A stretch of 7,218 nucleotides of DNA from an uncultured Eubacteriales bacterium (GTDB lineage: Bacteria; Bacillota; Clostridia; Monoglobales; Monoglobaceae). The stretch is taken from contig USLC01000034.1 in the NCBI GenBank assembly GCA_900555375.1, positions 1 through 7,218 on the forward strand, read 5' to 3'. The position numbers were made by a program, and so were the translations under genes. The notes beneath the pieces are model-generated. The model made no database searches. It saw only the letters and a program-made list of their open reading frames with translations, and was not told the origin of the DNA. Shown one piece after another: positions 1-6,433 of this stretch; position 1 is the stretch's first letter; the number at the start of each line of letters is the position of its first letter.

Positions 1-2343
1 GAATATAACACTTCGGCAGACTATGCCACACGCGAGCAGGCAATCTCGCGGTTTATTAAAACCGTCGGCATCAGTCGCTTCAGCACCGACCATAAAATTC
101 TTGATAAGTTCCGCGACAGTTCAAAGATTTCATATCCTCATACGGATGAAATGTCAGCCGCCGTGTATTCGGGGCTGATTAACGGCTATGAGGACGGCAC
201 TCTTCGTCCTCAGGAATCCATTACCCGAATCGAGGCTCTTGTTATATTAAACCGAGCGCTGAGCCACACCGATTTATCGTCACACTATAACATTCAATTT
301 TCCGACACCCCCGATTGGGCAAGCAAGCAGGTAACACGTCTTGCCTCTGCCGGAATCATAAAAGGTTATGGTGACGGACGGCTCGGAGCAGACGACTTTT
401 TAACCCCTGAACAGGTAGATTTGATTTGCGACAGAATCAGCCATTTTGCGGGTCCCGCGGGCGACTTTTACACGTATGTAAATTCGCAATGGCTTGACTC
501 AAACGCTCCGCTCAACGGCTTGGGAATCATCTCGGATAACGTTAATCTCTCGGCGCAATCCGTAAATCGCATAAGCGATATAATATTTTCTCTGTATCGC
601 AGACATTATAATAACGGAGAAAATTTTGCCGAAGATTCTGATGAATCCAGAATTATCTCATTCTATTCCGCAGCCGCAAATCAAGCGCTGCGCGACAAAA
701 TCGGTTTTTCTCCCATAGCCGGATATCTGTCGGACATTGATGAAATAAAAACCTCTGATGAGCTTCTATCGGTTATGGCACGCCTTGAAAAATGCGGATT
801 TGTCACACTTATGCCTCTTACGCTTACCACCAACGTCTATGACTCTTCCTCTTACACGCTCTCTCTTTCGGCTTGCTATGTCGGATTGAGCAAAGAGTAT
901 AGAACAGGCAGCTCGGCAGAGGAAAACAGAAATTACTATATTGAATATATAGCCAAGCTTTTGGAGCTTTCGGGAGACCCGTCGCCTGTGAAAACCGCCG
1001 AGATGGCGGCTGATGTCTGCCGCGACATATCCTCGGGCAACAACGGCGGCAGCGATAATAAATCCGCCGAAGCCTTAAGCATATCGGACTTTGCAAAGCT
1101 GACGCCGGAAACCGATATCAAAAAATATTTAAAGAACCTTGGCTTTGACAAAGCCAAGACCGTTATGCTTTACAATAAAGCATATCCCGTTCTTGCCTCA
1201 AAATATATGACCGACAAGTCGCTTGACTGCGCAAAGGCATACTTAAAAGCCTCGGTTTTAGATACTACTGCCGAATATCTCACAACTGAATCATTTAACG
1301 CAAGGCAGCAGTTTCATAATAAGCTTGACGGCACAAACTTTAACTATATTCCATCCGACTATGCAATTGAGCTTGTTTCAAAGACTATGGGCTGGGAGCT
1401 TGGCAAGATGTATGTTGATACGTACCTGCCCGAATACACAAAGGCAGCTATAGAGGAAATGACACAAAAGATTATAGACAAGTACGAAGAACTTATAAAC
1501 TCGTGTACGCGTATGAATCCTCAAACACGTGCAAATGCAGTAAAAAAGCTTAAATCCATAAAGATAAACGCGGCGGCTCCCGATGATTTTGACAGCTGCA
1601 TAAACAGAAGCTATCATATGCGTCCCGTTGAAGACGGCGGCAATCTTATGGAATATATGATTGAATGTGCAAAAAGTGTTCATTTGCGTGATGAAAACAG
1701 GCTTAATTCGGGCAAAAAAGCAGTAAGAAACACTTGGTCCTTGTACCCGCAGGACGTAAACGCTATGTATGACCCGCAAACAAATTGCATCACCATACCT
1801 GCCGGAATTCTTCAGCAGCCGTACTTTGATTTAAACGCCTCGTATGAAGAAAACCTCGGCGGGATAGGCACGGTAATCGCCCACGAAATCAGCCACGCGT
1901 TCGACTCTGTCGGTTCAGCGTTTGATGAAAACGGAAGCCTAAAATCCTGGTGGAAGGAGAATGACCGTATGGCATTTGCCGCCCTCTGTGAAAAAACAAT
2001 AAACGAGTATGACGGATTAAGCGTCGGCAAGGGCAGGGTTGACGGCAAGCTGACCCTTAACGAAAACCTTTCGGACATAGCAGGGATGTCGTGTATGTTA
2101 AGTCTGGTCGGCAGCGATGAATCGGCTTTGGAACGCTTCTTCTGCTCTTATGCAAAAATATGGCGCACAAATATGTCCGACGATACGGCGGCATTTATGC
2201 TTGCCAACGATGTTCACGCCCCGTCTAAGATTCGCGTTAACCGCGTTTTATCAAACTTTGATATATTTATCAATCATTACGGAATCAAGGAGGGCGACGG
2301 AATGTACATTCCGCCCGAAAAACGAATAAATTTCTGGAAATAA
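1..2343 (+). CDS. SLH-domain, surface-anchored M13 (neprilysin-like) zinc metallopeptidase, 5' end outside window
   Basis: The reading frame is open from base 1, so the N-terminus and any signal peptide lie upstream; the first in-window ATG (151) falls inside a domain and is not the start. Codons 1-23 are the tail of one SLH repeat. A complete SLH follows at about codons 36-85 (FRDSS, then INGYEDGTLRP, then ITRIEAL), and a third, weaker one at about codons 99-150. SLH repeats bind pyruvylated cell-wall polymers, so the enzyme is probably held on the outer surface. The M13 domain starts near codon 154 (DFYTYVN) and runs to the end. It has the substrate-binding NAMY motif (codons 587-590, NAYY/NAFY in relatives), zinc motif HEISH (codons 628-632; His628 and His632 ligands, Glu629 catalytic), third ligand Glu688 in ENLSD, and the family ending GDGMYIPPEKR...FW. 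Members cleave oligopeptides; the substrate here is unknown. All catalytic residues are present, so it should be active. The next gene starts 17 bp downstream. Confidence 0.93.
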   Translation, partial: EYNTSADYATREQAISRFIKTVGISRFSTDHKILDKFRDSSKISYPHTDEMSAAVYSGLINGYEDGTLRPQESITRIEALVILNRALSHTDLSSHYNIQFSDTPDWASKQVTRLASAGIIKGYGDGRLGADDFLTPEQVDLICDRISHFAGPAGDFYTYVNSQWLDSNAPLNGLGIISDNVNLSAQSVNRISDIIFSLYRRHYNNGENFAEDSDESRIISFYSAAANQALRDKIGFSPIAGYLSDIDEIKTSDELLSVMARLEKCGFVTLMPLTLTTNVYDSSSYTLSLSACYVGLSKEYRTGSSAEENRNYYIEYIAKLLELSGDPSPVKTAEMAADVCRDISSGNNGGSDNKSAEALSISDFAKLTPETDIKKYLKNLGFDKAKTVMLYNKAYPVLASKYMTDKSLDCAKAYLKASVLDTTAEYLTTESFNARQQFHNKLDGTNFNYIPSDYAIELVSKTMGWELGKMYVDTYLPEYTKAAIEEMTQKIIDKYEELINSCTRMNPQTRANAVKKLKSIKINAAAPDDFDSCINRSYHMRPVEDGGNLMEYMIECAKSVHLRDENRLNSGKKAVRNTWSLYPQDVNAMYDPQTNCITIPAGILQQPYFDLNASYEENLGGIGTVIAHEISHAFDSVGSAFDENGSLKSWWKENDRMAFAALCEKTINEYDGLSVGKGRVDGKLTLNENLSDIAGMSCMLSLVGSDESALERFFCSYAKIWRTNMSDDTAAFMLANDVHAPSKIRVNRVLSNFDIFINHYGIKEGDGMYIPPEKRINFWK

Positions 2344-2360
2344 TCTAAGGGGACATTTAT

Positions 2361-3317
2361 ATGAAAATTAAATTTTTGGACGCAGCCACCCTCGGCGATG
2401 ACTTAATATGCGAAATTCCCAAGCTGTTCGGCAGCTTGGGAGAGGTAATAATACGCAGCTCAACTATGCCGCATAAAGTCGAAGCCGCAATTGCCGACAG
2501 CGATGTCATTATAGTAAATAAGCTAAAGCTTAACGCTTCAAATTTAAAATCCGCAGGCTCTTTAAAGCTCATCTGCGAGACCGCGACAGGCTTTGACAAC
2601 ATTGATACTGAATATTGCAAAGCGGCAAATATCGCTGTTTGCAACGTGAATGCATACTCTGCCGAAAGCGTGGCACAGCTGACCCTTGCGATTGCGCTGA
2701 CTCTCGCGTGTCATATGCCTCAATACTGCGACTATGTAAAAAGCGGAGCATATTCAAAAAGCGGAACAGCAAATATGCTAACCCCCGTTTACTATGAGCT
2801 GAGCGGAAAGACGTGGGGCATTGCGGGCGCGGGAAATATAGGCAGACGGGTTGCAAAAATTGCCCGGGCAATGGGCTGCCGTGTAATAGTAAACAAGCTT
2901 CACCCCGTTTCCGATATGGAGTGTGTGGATATCGACACCCTTTGCAAAACCTCTGACATTATATCCGTTCATACTCCGCTGACAAGCAAAACGAGAAATC
3001 TGATAAATCGGGACAGAATCGCAATGATAAAGCCAAATGCGATATTTATTAATGTTTCCCGCGGGGGCGTCGCAGACGAAGCAGCCCTGACCGAGGCAAT
3101 CGAACAAAAGCGCCTTGGGGGCTTGGGCATAGACGTGTATACTGAAGAGCCGTTTTCCGAAACACACCCGTATAACAGAATTCTAAGCTATCCCAACACG
3201 TGCTTTACCCCGCATAATGCGTGGGGAGCATATGAATCACGGCTGAGATGCCTTTCCGCAACGGCGGACAATATAAAGGCATACCTTCGCGGTGAATCAA
3301 CAAATCGCGTTGTGTGA
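2361..3317 (+). CDS. D-2-hydroxyacid dehydrogenase (glycerate/hydroxypyruvate reductase type)
   Basis: A 318-residue protein of usual family length. It should interconvert a 2-oxoacid and a D-2-hydroxyacid with NAD(H) or NADP(H) in the cytoplasm; hydroxypyruvate/glycerate is the likeliest substrate, but the sequence does not settle this. The dinucleotide-binding glycine motif GAGNIG is at residues 156-161. The catalytic set is complete: Arg234 (VSRGG), Glu263 (five residues after Asp258 in GIDVYTEE) and His285 (TPHNAW). The TPHNAW ending resembles the HprA branch (TPHIAW) more than SerA, and there is no ACT domain. At the end of the second beta strand, where NAD enzymes usually have Asp, there is Asn178 (VIVNKLHP), so cofactor preference is uncertain. 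The start is supported by AAGGGGA at 2347-2353, 7 nt upstream. It follows the peptidase gene by 17 bp, suggesting cotranscription. A strong hairpin lies inside its first codons. Confidence 0.9.
   Translation: MKIKFLDAATLGDDLICEIPKLFGSLGEVIIRSSTMPHKVEAAIADSDVIIVNKLKLNASNLKSAGSLKLICETATGFDNIDTEYCKAANIAVCNVNAYSAESVAQLTLAIALTLACHMPQYCDYVKSGAYSKSGTANMLTPVYYELSGKTWGIAGAGNIGRRVAKIARAMGCRVIVNKLHPVSDMECVDIDTLCKTSDIISVHTPLTSKTRNLINRDRIAMIKPNAIFINVSRGGVADEAALTEAIEQKRLGGLGIDVYTEEPFSETHPYNRILSYPNTCFTPHNAWGAYESRLRCLSATADNIKAYLRGESTNRVV
2416..2442 (+). repeat. 10-bp perfect inverted repeat (hairpin) inside the dehydrogenase gene
   Basis: TCCCAAGCTG (2417-2426) and CAGCTTGGGA (2432-2441) are exact reverse complements around a 5-base loop TTCGG, and a G-T wobble (2416/2442) can extend the stem. 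It covers codons 19-27 of the dehydrogenase gene, 56 bases after the start codon. No T-tract follows, so it is not a standard terminator. In mRNA it would be a stable stem near the 5' end of the gene. A regulatory role is unproven. Confidence 0.6.
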
Positions 3318-3347
3318 CAATTTAAATAAACAAACAAATATATAAAT

Positions 3348-3354
3348 AAGGAGA
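3348..3354 (+). promoter_or_regulatory. Ribosome binding site of the dCMP deaminase gene
   Basis: AAGGAGA lies 6 nt before the ATG at 3361, at the end of an A/T-rich 43-bp gap (3318-3360). No convincing promoter or terminator is visible in that gap, consistent with readthrough from the dehydrogenase gene. Confidence 0.8.
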
Positions 3355-3360
3355 AAAACT

Positions 3361-3849
3361 ATGGAAAGAGTAGACAAAAACAACTATTATCTTGATATTG
3401 CCGAAACGGTAATCGAGCGCGGAACCTGTCTGAGACGCAACTTTGGCGCAATTATCGTAAAGAATGACGAAATCGTTTCAACAGGCTACACCGGCGCGCC
3501 GCGCGGCAGAAAGAACTGTTCCGACCTCGGCTTTTGCACAAGAGAGAAGCTGAATATCCCGAGAGGTGAGCGCTATGAACTTTGCAGAAGCGTTCACGCC
3601 GAGGCAAATTGCATAATCTCTGCCGCAAGACGTGACACAATAGGCGCAACGCTTTATCTTGCGGGACGGGACGTTAAATCGGGCGAGCTTGTTTCAAACG
3701 CCTGTTGCTGCGCTATGTGCAAAAGAATGGTTATAAACGCAGGCATAGAGAATGTAATCGTCAGAAACACCCCGACCGAGTATACCACATACTCAGTTGA
3801 AGACTGGATAGAGAACGACGATTCTCTCAGTGGAAAGTTCGGCTATTAA
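3361..3849 (+). CDS. dCMP deaminase family protein (ComEB-like), zinc-dependent
   Basis: A 162-residue cytidine/deoxycytidylate deaminase-fold protein, usual length for bacterial dCMP deaminases. The expected reaction is dCMP to dUMP, supplying dUMP for thymidylate synthesis in the cytoplasm. The first zinc motif is HAE at 79-81 (His79 ligand, Glu81 proton shuttle). The second is normally PCxxC; here it is CCAMC at 116-120, so Cys117 and Cys120 are the ligands and the conserved Pro is replaced by Cys116, within a run of three cysteines (115-117). Cys53, Cys59 and Cys75 occupy the region that binds a second, structural zinc in T4 and human dCMP deaminases (inference). GYTGAPRG (42-49) matches the family's nucleotide-binding segment. 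ComEB-type late competence proteins belong to the same family, but nothing nearby points to competence. Other deoxynucleotide deaminase substrates cannot be excluded. Confidence 0.88.
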   Translation: MERVDKNNYYLDIAETVIERGTCLRRNFGAIIVKNDEIVSTGYTGAPRGRKNCSDLGFCTREKLNIPRGERYELCRSVHAEANCIISAARRDTIGATLYLAGRDVKSGELVSNACCCAMCKRMVINAGIENVIVRNTPTEYTTYSVEDWIENDDSLSGKFGY

Positions 3850-3870
3850 TCGGGATAAATTACCGATTAA
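3846..3870 (+). repeat. 8-bp inverted repeat across the dCMP deaminase stop codon, with an imperfect 20-bp tandem repeat
   Basis: TTAATCGG (3846-3853) pairs exactly with CCGATTAA (3863-3870) around a 9-base loop, and the stem contains the TAA stop. No T-run follows, so it is at best a weak or mRNA-processing hairpin, not a clear intrinsic terminator. The spacer also shows a degenerate tandem repeat: 3851-3870 and 3871-3890 agree at 15 of 20 positions. Confidence 0.4.
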
Positions 3871-3896
3871 CGGAATAAACTACATATAAACAGAAT

Positions 3897-3901
3897 GGAG
3901 A
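3897..3901 (+). promoter_or_regulatory. Ribosome binding site deciding the dxr start
   Basis: GGAGA (3897-3901) lies 11 nt before the ATG at 3913. The earlier in-frame ATG at 3895 overlaps this site and has no purine-rich sequence upstream. This favours translation from 3913. Confidence 0.6.
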
Positions 3902-3912
3902 CCGCATTTAAA

Positions 3913-5067
3913 ATGAAATTATCCATACTTGGTTCTACAGGCTCTATCGGCACTCAGGCTCTTGAAGTTGTCGAGGATTTAAAGGGTATATATAATATAG
4001 AAGTAACAGCTGTTTCCGCGTCAAGCAATATAAAACTGCTTGAGGAACAGATACGAAGGTTTAAGCCCAAATATGCCGCTGTTTTTAATGAAGAACGCGC
4101 CAAAGAATTAAAATGCGCGGTCGGCGATACAGGCTGTACTGTCGTTTCGGGGCAAGAGGGGCTTTGTTTTATCGCCGCCGAAGCCGATTGCGATATGGTA
4201 TTATCCTCAATTGTGGGCTTTGCGGGGCTTGTCCCCACTATGCACGCCATATCGGCGGGTAAAGACATCGCCCTTGCAAACAAGGAGACGCTTGTCACCG
4301 CGGGCAAACTTTTTATGGATGCCGTTGCGGAAAACAACGTCAGTCTTTTGCCGGTTGACAGCGAGCACTGCGCCATATTTCAATCACTTCACGCAGGAAA
4401 GCACGGCGAGCTTCGCAGAATTTTGCTTACTGCCTCGGGCGGGCCTTTCTTCGGCAAAAGTTCGGCAGAGCTTTCAGGTATGAAAAAAGAGCAAGCCTTA
4501 AAGCATCCCAACTGGAGTATGGGGGCAAAAATTACTATCGACAGCGCAACGCTTATGAATAAGGGTCTTGAAGTTTTAGAGGCAAGTCATCTTTTTAATG
4601 TTGACATAGACGATATCGAAGTTGTGGTTCAGCGAGAAAGCATAATACACTCAATGGTCGAATTTTGCGATAAAAGCGTAATTGCCCAGCTGTCTGTCCC
4701 TTCTATGAAGCACCCCATTCAGTACGCCTTTACATATCCGAACAGGCTGCCCTCTCCCGACAAACCAATTGATTTTTCAGAGCTTGCAGGGCTTTCGTTT
4801 GCAAAGCCCGATGAATCGGTATTTCGCTGTCTTGCCCTTGCAAAGGCTGCCGGAAGGTCGGGCGGAATTATGCCGACCGTTATGAACGCTGCCAACGAAG
4901 CGGCTGTTGCTGAATTTCTGAAAGATGAAATCGGCTTTTTGGATATTGCCGACATCGTTGAAAAAACGATGATGCGCTACAGCAACAGTAATATTCAAAA
5001 TCCATCTCTCTCCGACATTATCGCCGTAAACGACGAAGTCAGAAGTATCTTAGGTCAGGCAAGATAG
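3913..5067 (+). CDS. dxr: 1-deoxy-D-xylulose 5-phosphate reductoisomerase
   Basis: Converts 1-deoxy-D-xylulose 5-phosphate to 2-C-methyl-D-erythritol 4-phosphate with NADPH and a divalent metal, the first committed step of the MEP isoprenoid pathway. From ATG 3913 the protein has 384 residues, the usual length, and begins MKLSILGSTGSIG as orthologues do. The frame also contains an upstream ATG at 3895 (390 residues) that lacks a ribosome binding site. Visible motifs: NADPH loop GSTGSIG (7-13); ALANKETLV (121-129); metal ligands Asp149 and Glu151 in PVDSEHCAIFQ; flexible loop HPNWSMG with Trp201; ITIDSATLMNKGLE with Glu220 and nearby Glu223; and VPSMKHPIQYA (262-272). All catalytic residues are present; Cys at the SEHCA position, where Ser or Asn is usual, is the only small oddity. 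The rseP gene follows after 42 bp, a pairing common in Firmicutes, but the usual upstream partners uppS and cdsA are absent. Confidence 0.97.
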   Translation: MKLSILGSTGSIGTQALEVVEDLKGIYNIEVTAVSASSNIKLLEEQIRRFKPKYAAVFNEERAKELKCAVGDTGCTVVSGQEGLCFIAAEADCDMVLSSIVGFAGLVPTMHAISAGKDIALANKETLVTAGKLFMDAVAENNVSLLPVDSEHCAIFQSLHAGKHGELRRILLTASGGPFFGKSSAELSGMKKEQALKHPNWSMGAKITIDSATLMNKGLEVLEASHLFNVDIDDIEVVVQRESIIHSMVEFCDKSVIAQLSVPSMKHPIQYAFTYPNRLPSPDKPIDFSELAGLSFAKPDESVFRCLALAKAAGRSGGIMPTVMNAANEAAVAEFLKDEIGFLDIADIVEKTMMRYSNSNIQNPSLSDIIAVNDEVRSILGQAR

Positions 5068-5098
5068 CACCGCTATACAAATTATTATCAAACAAACC

Positions 5099-5103
5099 GG
5101 AGG
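5099..5103 (+). promoter_or_regulatory. Ribosome binding site of rseP
   Basis: GGAGG lies 6 nt before ATG 5110, at near-ideal spacing. The 42-bp gap after dxr holds no visible promoter or terminator, consistent with a dxr-rseP operon. Confidence 0.8.
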
Positions 5104-5109
5104 TTAAAT

Positions 5110-5577
5110 ATGCTGCTTACAATAATCGGTGCAATAATCATATTTTCAATTATAATATTCGTTCACGAGCTCGGTCATTTTATTGCCGCAAAAGCATTTC
5201 ACGTAAATGTTCTTGAATTTGCTTTGGGTATGGGCCCCGCTATATGGAAAAAGCAAGGCAAAGAAACACTATATTCAATACGCGCCATACCAATGGGCGG
5301 ATTTTGCAAAATGGAAGGTGAGGACGAGGATACGGGCAGCGAAGGCTCTTTCAGTTCAAAAAAGCCTCTGCCTAAAATTATAATACTTGTAGCAGGCGCG
5401 GCTATGAATATTCTGCTGGGCTTTTTGATAGTTACGTCTATCACTGCCGTATCAGCCGTTCAGGCGGGCGGAATGTCCTCTACCGTTGTTGCCTCTGTTG
5501 ACGAAAACTCCTCTGCTGCCGCTTTTCTTCTCTCTTCTTCGCGTTCTTCCTCAATCGATACAGCCTTTTCAAACTGA
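5110..5577 (+). CDS. rseP: RIP site-2 zinc metalloprotease RseP (M50), N-terminal fragment cut off at a sequence junction
   Basis: The N-terminal third of a membrane-embedded intramembrane protease, which normally cleaves anti-sigma factors or signal-peptide remnants. The first membrane segment contains the zinc motif HELGH (residues 19-23). Next come the family motif ALGMGPAIW (38-46), PMGGFCKMEGE (61-71) and a second hydrophobic segment (about 88-115, PLPKIIILVAGAAMN). GMSSTVVASVDENSSA (121-136) matches the start of the PDZ domain. After about residue 138 (base 5523) the family match stops; residues to the TGA at 5575-5577 are the antisense of the SH3 gene on the other strand. The rest of the PDZ domain and the C-terminal NPDF-type membrane helix, which carries the third zinc ligand, are missing, so this copy could not be active as written. 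Full-length relatives have roughly 340-450 residues. A joining artefact is more likely than a natural pseudogene. Confidence 0.9.
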   Translation: MLLTIIGAIIIFSIIIFVHELGHFIAAKAFHVNVLEFALGMGPAIWKKQGKETLYSIRAIPMGGFCKMEGEDEDTGSEGSFSSKKPLPKIIILVAGAAMNILLGFLIVTSITAVSAVQAGGMSSTVVASVDENSSAAAFLLSSSRSSSIDTAFSN

Positions 5578-6317
5578 ACTGAGATTTTTACATAATCATC
5601 TCTGACATAACCGGTTGTATCACCATCGACACGAACCTTTACCCAGCCGGATTCATGTTTAAGCACTTCATAACTTTCATCGCCGGCCAAAAGGTCAAGA
5701 ATCTTACTCGATTCACTTTCTTTCTCGCGGACACGAAGCGTCTCCGTGGTAACGGTCGCCCACTTCGTACCAAACTGGTCTACCAGTTTTTCTGCACTGT
5801 AGCCAATTGCCAGATAATCTTTCATAATATAACCGGAAACCGAACCGGACTTAATATAAACCCAGTCACCTTCCGTCTTAGCAATCGTAGCCGCACTTCC
5901 ACGGTACAATTTACCAACGATTTCCGCATCCGTATTTGGTTTCTTACGAATATTTACATAATCCGCCGCAATGGAAATACCAACATTGGCATATTCCGAT
6001 TCCGGTTTTGGTGTCGCCGTCGCTGTCGCTTCTTTCGTCGGCTCCGGTGTTGCATTCGAGACAGCAGAACCACTTACTGCGCTTGTCCCATTATTGGTGT
6101 TACCCGGCATATCCTCAAACGCTACAATTGCTTCCGGATTTGACTGTGTTGCACCAACCTGAATCGTACAGTATTGGTCTAACATATAAGCCATACCGGC
6201 AAGTTCCGTCTCAGAACCCATCGTAGTTGAAGATGAAACCATATACTTGCCAAATATTCCAAAGGATAAAACAAGTCCTGCCCCCAACGCACATTTCACA
6301 AGCCTTGTGTGTTGCAT
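5460..6317 (-). CDS. Secreted or anchored double SH3-domain protein, probable NlpC/P60 cell-wall hydrolase lacking its C-terminus
   Basis: Translation most likely starts at ATG 6317, which has GGAGGG 9 nt upstream; the in-frame ATG at 6344 would add nine residues but has no ribosome binding site. From 6317: short basic N-terminus (QHTRLVK), hydrophobic signal or anchor segment (about 8-27), a Thr/Pro/Glu-rich linker (about 90-109), bacterial SH3 domain 1 (about 113-170, starting YVNIRKKP), SH3 domain 2 (about 188-244, LRVREKES to YVRDDYV), then a Glu/Arg-rich segment (about 253-270). In Clostridia this layout usually ends in an NlpC/P60 (C40) peptidoglycan endopeptidase domain; that is family knowledge, since no catalytic residue is present here. 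Native sequence stops near 5508; the final codons to the stop at 5460-5462 are antisense rseP. A bacterial SH3 pair suggests peptidoglycan binding outside the membrane. The gene has its own promoter and lies downstream of ridA on the same strand. Confidence 0.82.
   Translation of the reverse strand: MQHTRLVKCALGAGLVLSFGIFGKYMVSSSTTMGSETELAGMAYMLDQYCTIQVGATQSNPEAIVAFEDMPGNTNNGTSAVSGSAVSNATPEPTKEATATATPKPESEYANVGISIAADYVNIRKKPNTDAEIVGKLYRGSAATIAKTEGDWVYIKSGSVSGYIMKDYLAIGYSAEKLVDQFGTKWATVTTETLRVREKESESSKILDLLAGDESYEVLKHESGWVKVRVDGDTTGYVRDDYVKISVQFEKAVSIEEEREEERRKAAAEEFSSTEATTVEDIPPA
5508..5526. other. Chimeric junction between two unrelated genome segments
   Basis: To the left, the + strand encodes RseP up to DENSSAAA. 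To the right, the - strand encodes a double-SH3 protein whose charged helix ends ...ERRKAAAEE. Both Ala/Glu stretches fall on the same bases (about 5508-5525), so the exact breakpoint is hidden by a shared Ala-coding stretch of up to about 16 bases. Each gene is truncated exactly here, and Ile, Arg and Gly codon preferences differ on either side. No insertion-sequence ends, target duplication or att-like repeat are visible. Confidence 0.75.
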
Positions 6318-6326
6318 ACTTTTCTT

Positions 6327-6332
6327 CCCTCC
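6327..6332 (-). promoter_or_regulatory. Ribosome binding site deciding the SH3-protein start
   Basis: GGAGGG on the - strand is 9 nt before ATG 6317 and lies inside the longer alternative frame from 6344. It therefore argues for the shorter start, which also places the hydrophobic segment at a normal signal-peptide distance. Confidence 0.75.
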
Positions 6333-6376
6333 ATTGTCACTCATCTGCCGGCCTCAAACTCATCCGGCATTCTAAA

Positions 6377-6393
6377 TGTTACAAATTTGTTAA
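6377..6393 (+). promoter_or_regulatory. WalR-box-like direct repeat next to the SH3 gene promoter
   Basis: TGTTAC-AAATT-TGTTAA fits the published WalR (YycF) consensus TGTWAH-N5-TGTWAH at every fixed position, in reverse orientation to the gene. It sits just downstream of the -10 element, in the early transcribed region. A second copy with one mismatch, TGTAAA-CTCAT-TGTTTC, is at 6438-6454, just upstream of the -35. WalR controls cell-wall hydrolases in Bacilli, which suits an SH3/P60 gene. The region is A/T-rich, so chance matches are possible. Confidence 0.35.
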
Positions 6394-6404
6394 ATACTTG
6401 TTTC

Positions 6405-6433
6405 AGTATAACAACTCTGTCCGCATCTGTCAA
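6405..6433 (-). promoter_or_regulatory. Sigma-A promoter of the SH3-protein gene
   Basis: On the - strand, TTGACA (6433-6428) and TATACT (6410-6405) are separated by exactly 17 bp: a perfect -35 and a -10 one base from consensus. Transcription should start near 6398, giving an untranslated leader of about 80 nt before ATG 6317. The leader contains a possible 6-bp stem (TGCCGG/CCGGCA, 6369-6346) with a 12-base loop. Confidence 0.8.

Noticed and set aside
1378..1779. Minus-strand frame of about 130 codons within the M13 gene
   Set aside because: It is a shadow of the conserved metallopeptidase frame, with a Cys/Tyr/Phe-rich non-family translation and no ribosome binding site.
2859..2872. 14-bp perfect palindrome (ATTGCCCGGGCAAT) in the dehydrogenase gene
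   Set aside because: A 14-bp palindrome is expected by chance about once per 16 kb, it lies inside conserved coding sequence, and no partner sites were seen.
5460..5510. Taking the last residues of the minus-strand SH3 frame as a genuine C-terminus
   Set aside because: These codons are the exact antisense of a well-matched RseP segment (GMSSTVVASVDENSS), so they are readthrough past the junction.
5110..5577. Calling rseP a natural pseudogene
   Set aside because: The coding sequence is intact up to the point where unrelated sequence begins, and the opposing gene breaks at the same place; an artificial join explains both.
6001..6065. Short repetitive tract (gtcgcc/gtcgct-like) considered as a repeat array
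   Set aside because: It encodes the Thr/Pro/Glu/Ala-rich linker of the SH3 protein; the repetition follows from the low-complexity protein sequence.
5655..6143. Long + strand open frame of about 160 codons opposite the SH3 gene
   Set aside because: Its Arg/Phe/Asn-rich translation matches no family and has no ribosome binding site; the opposite strand has clear SH3 domains, a promoter and a ribosome binding site.
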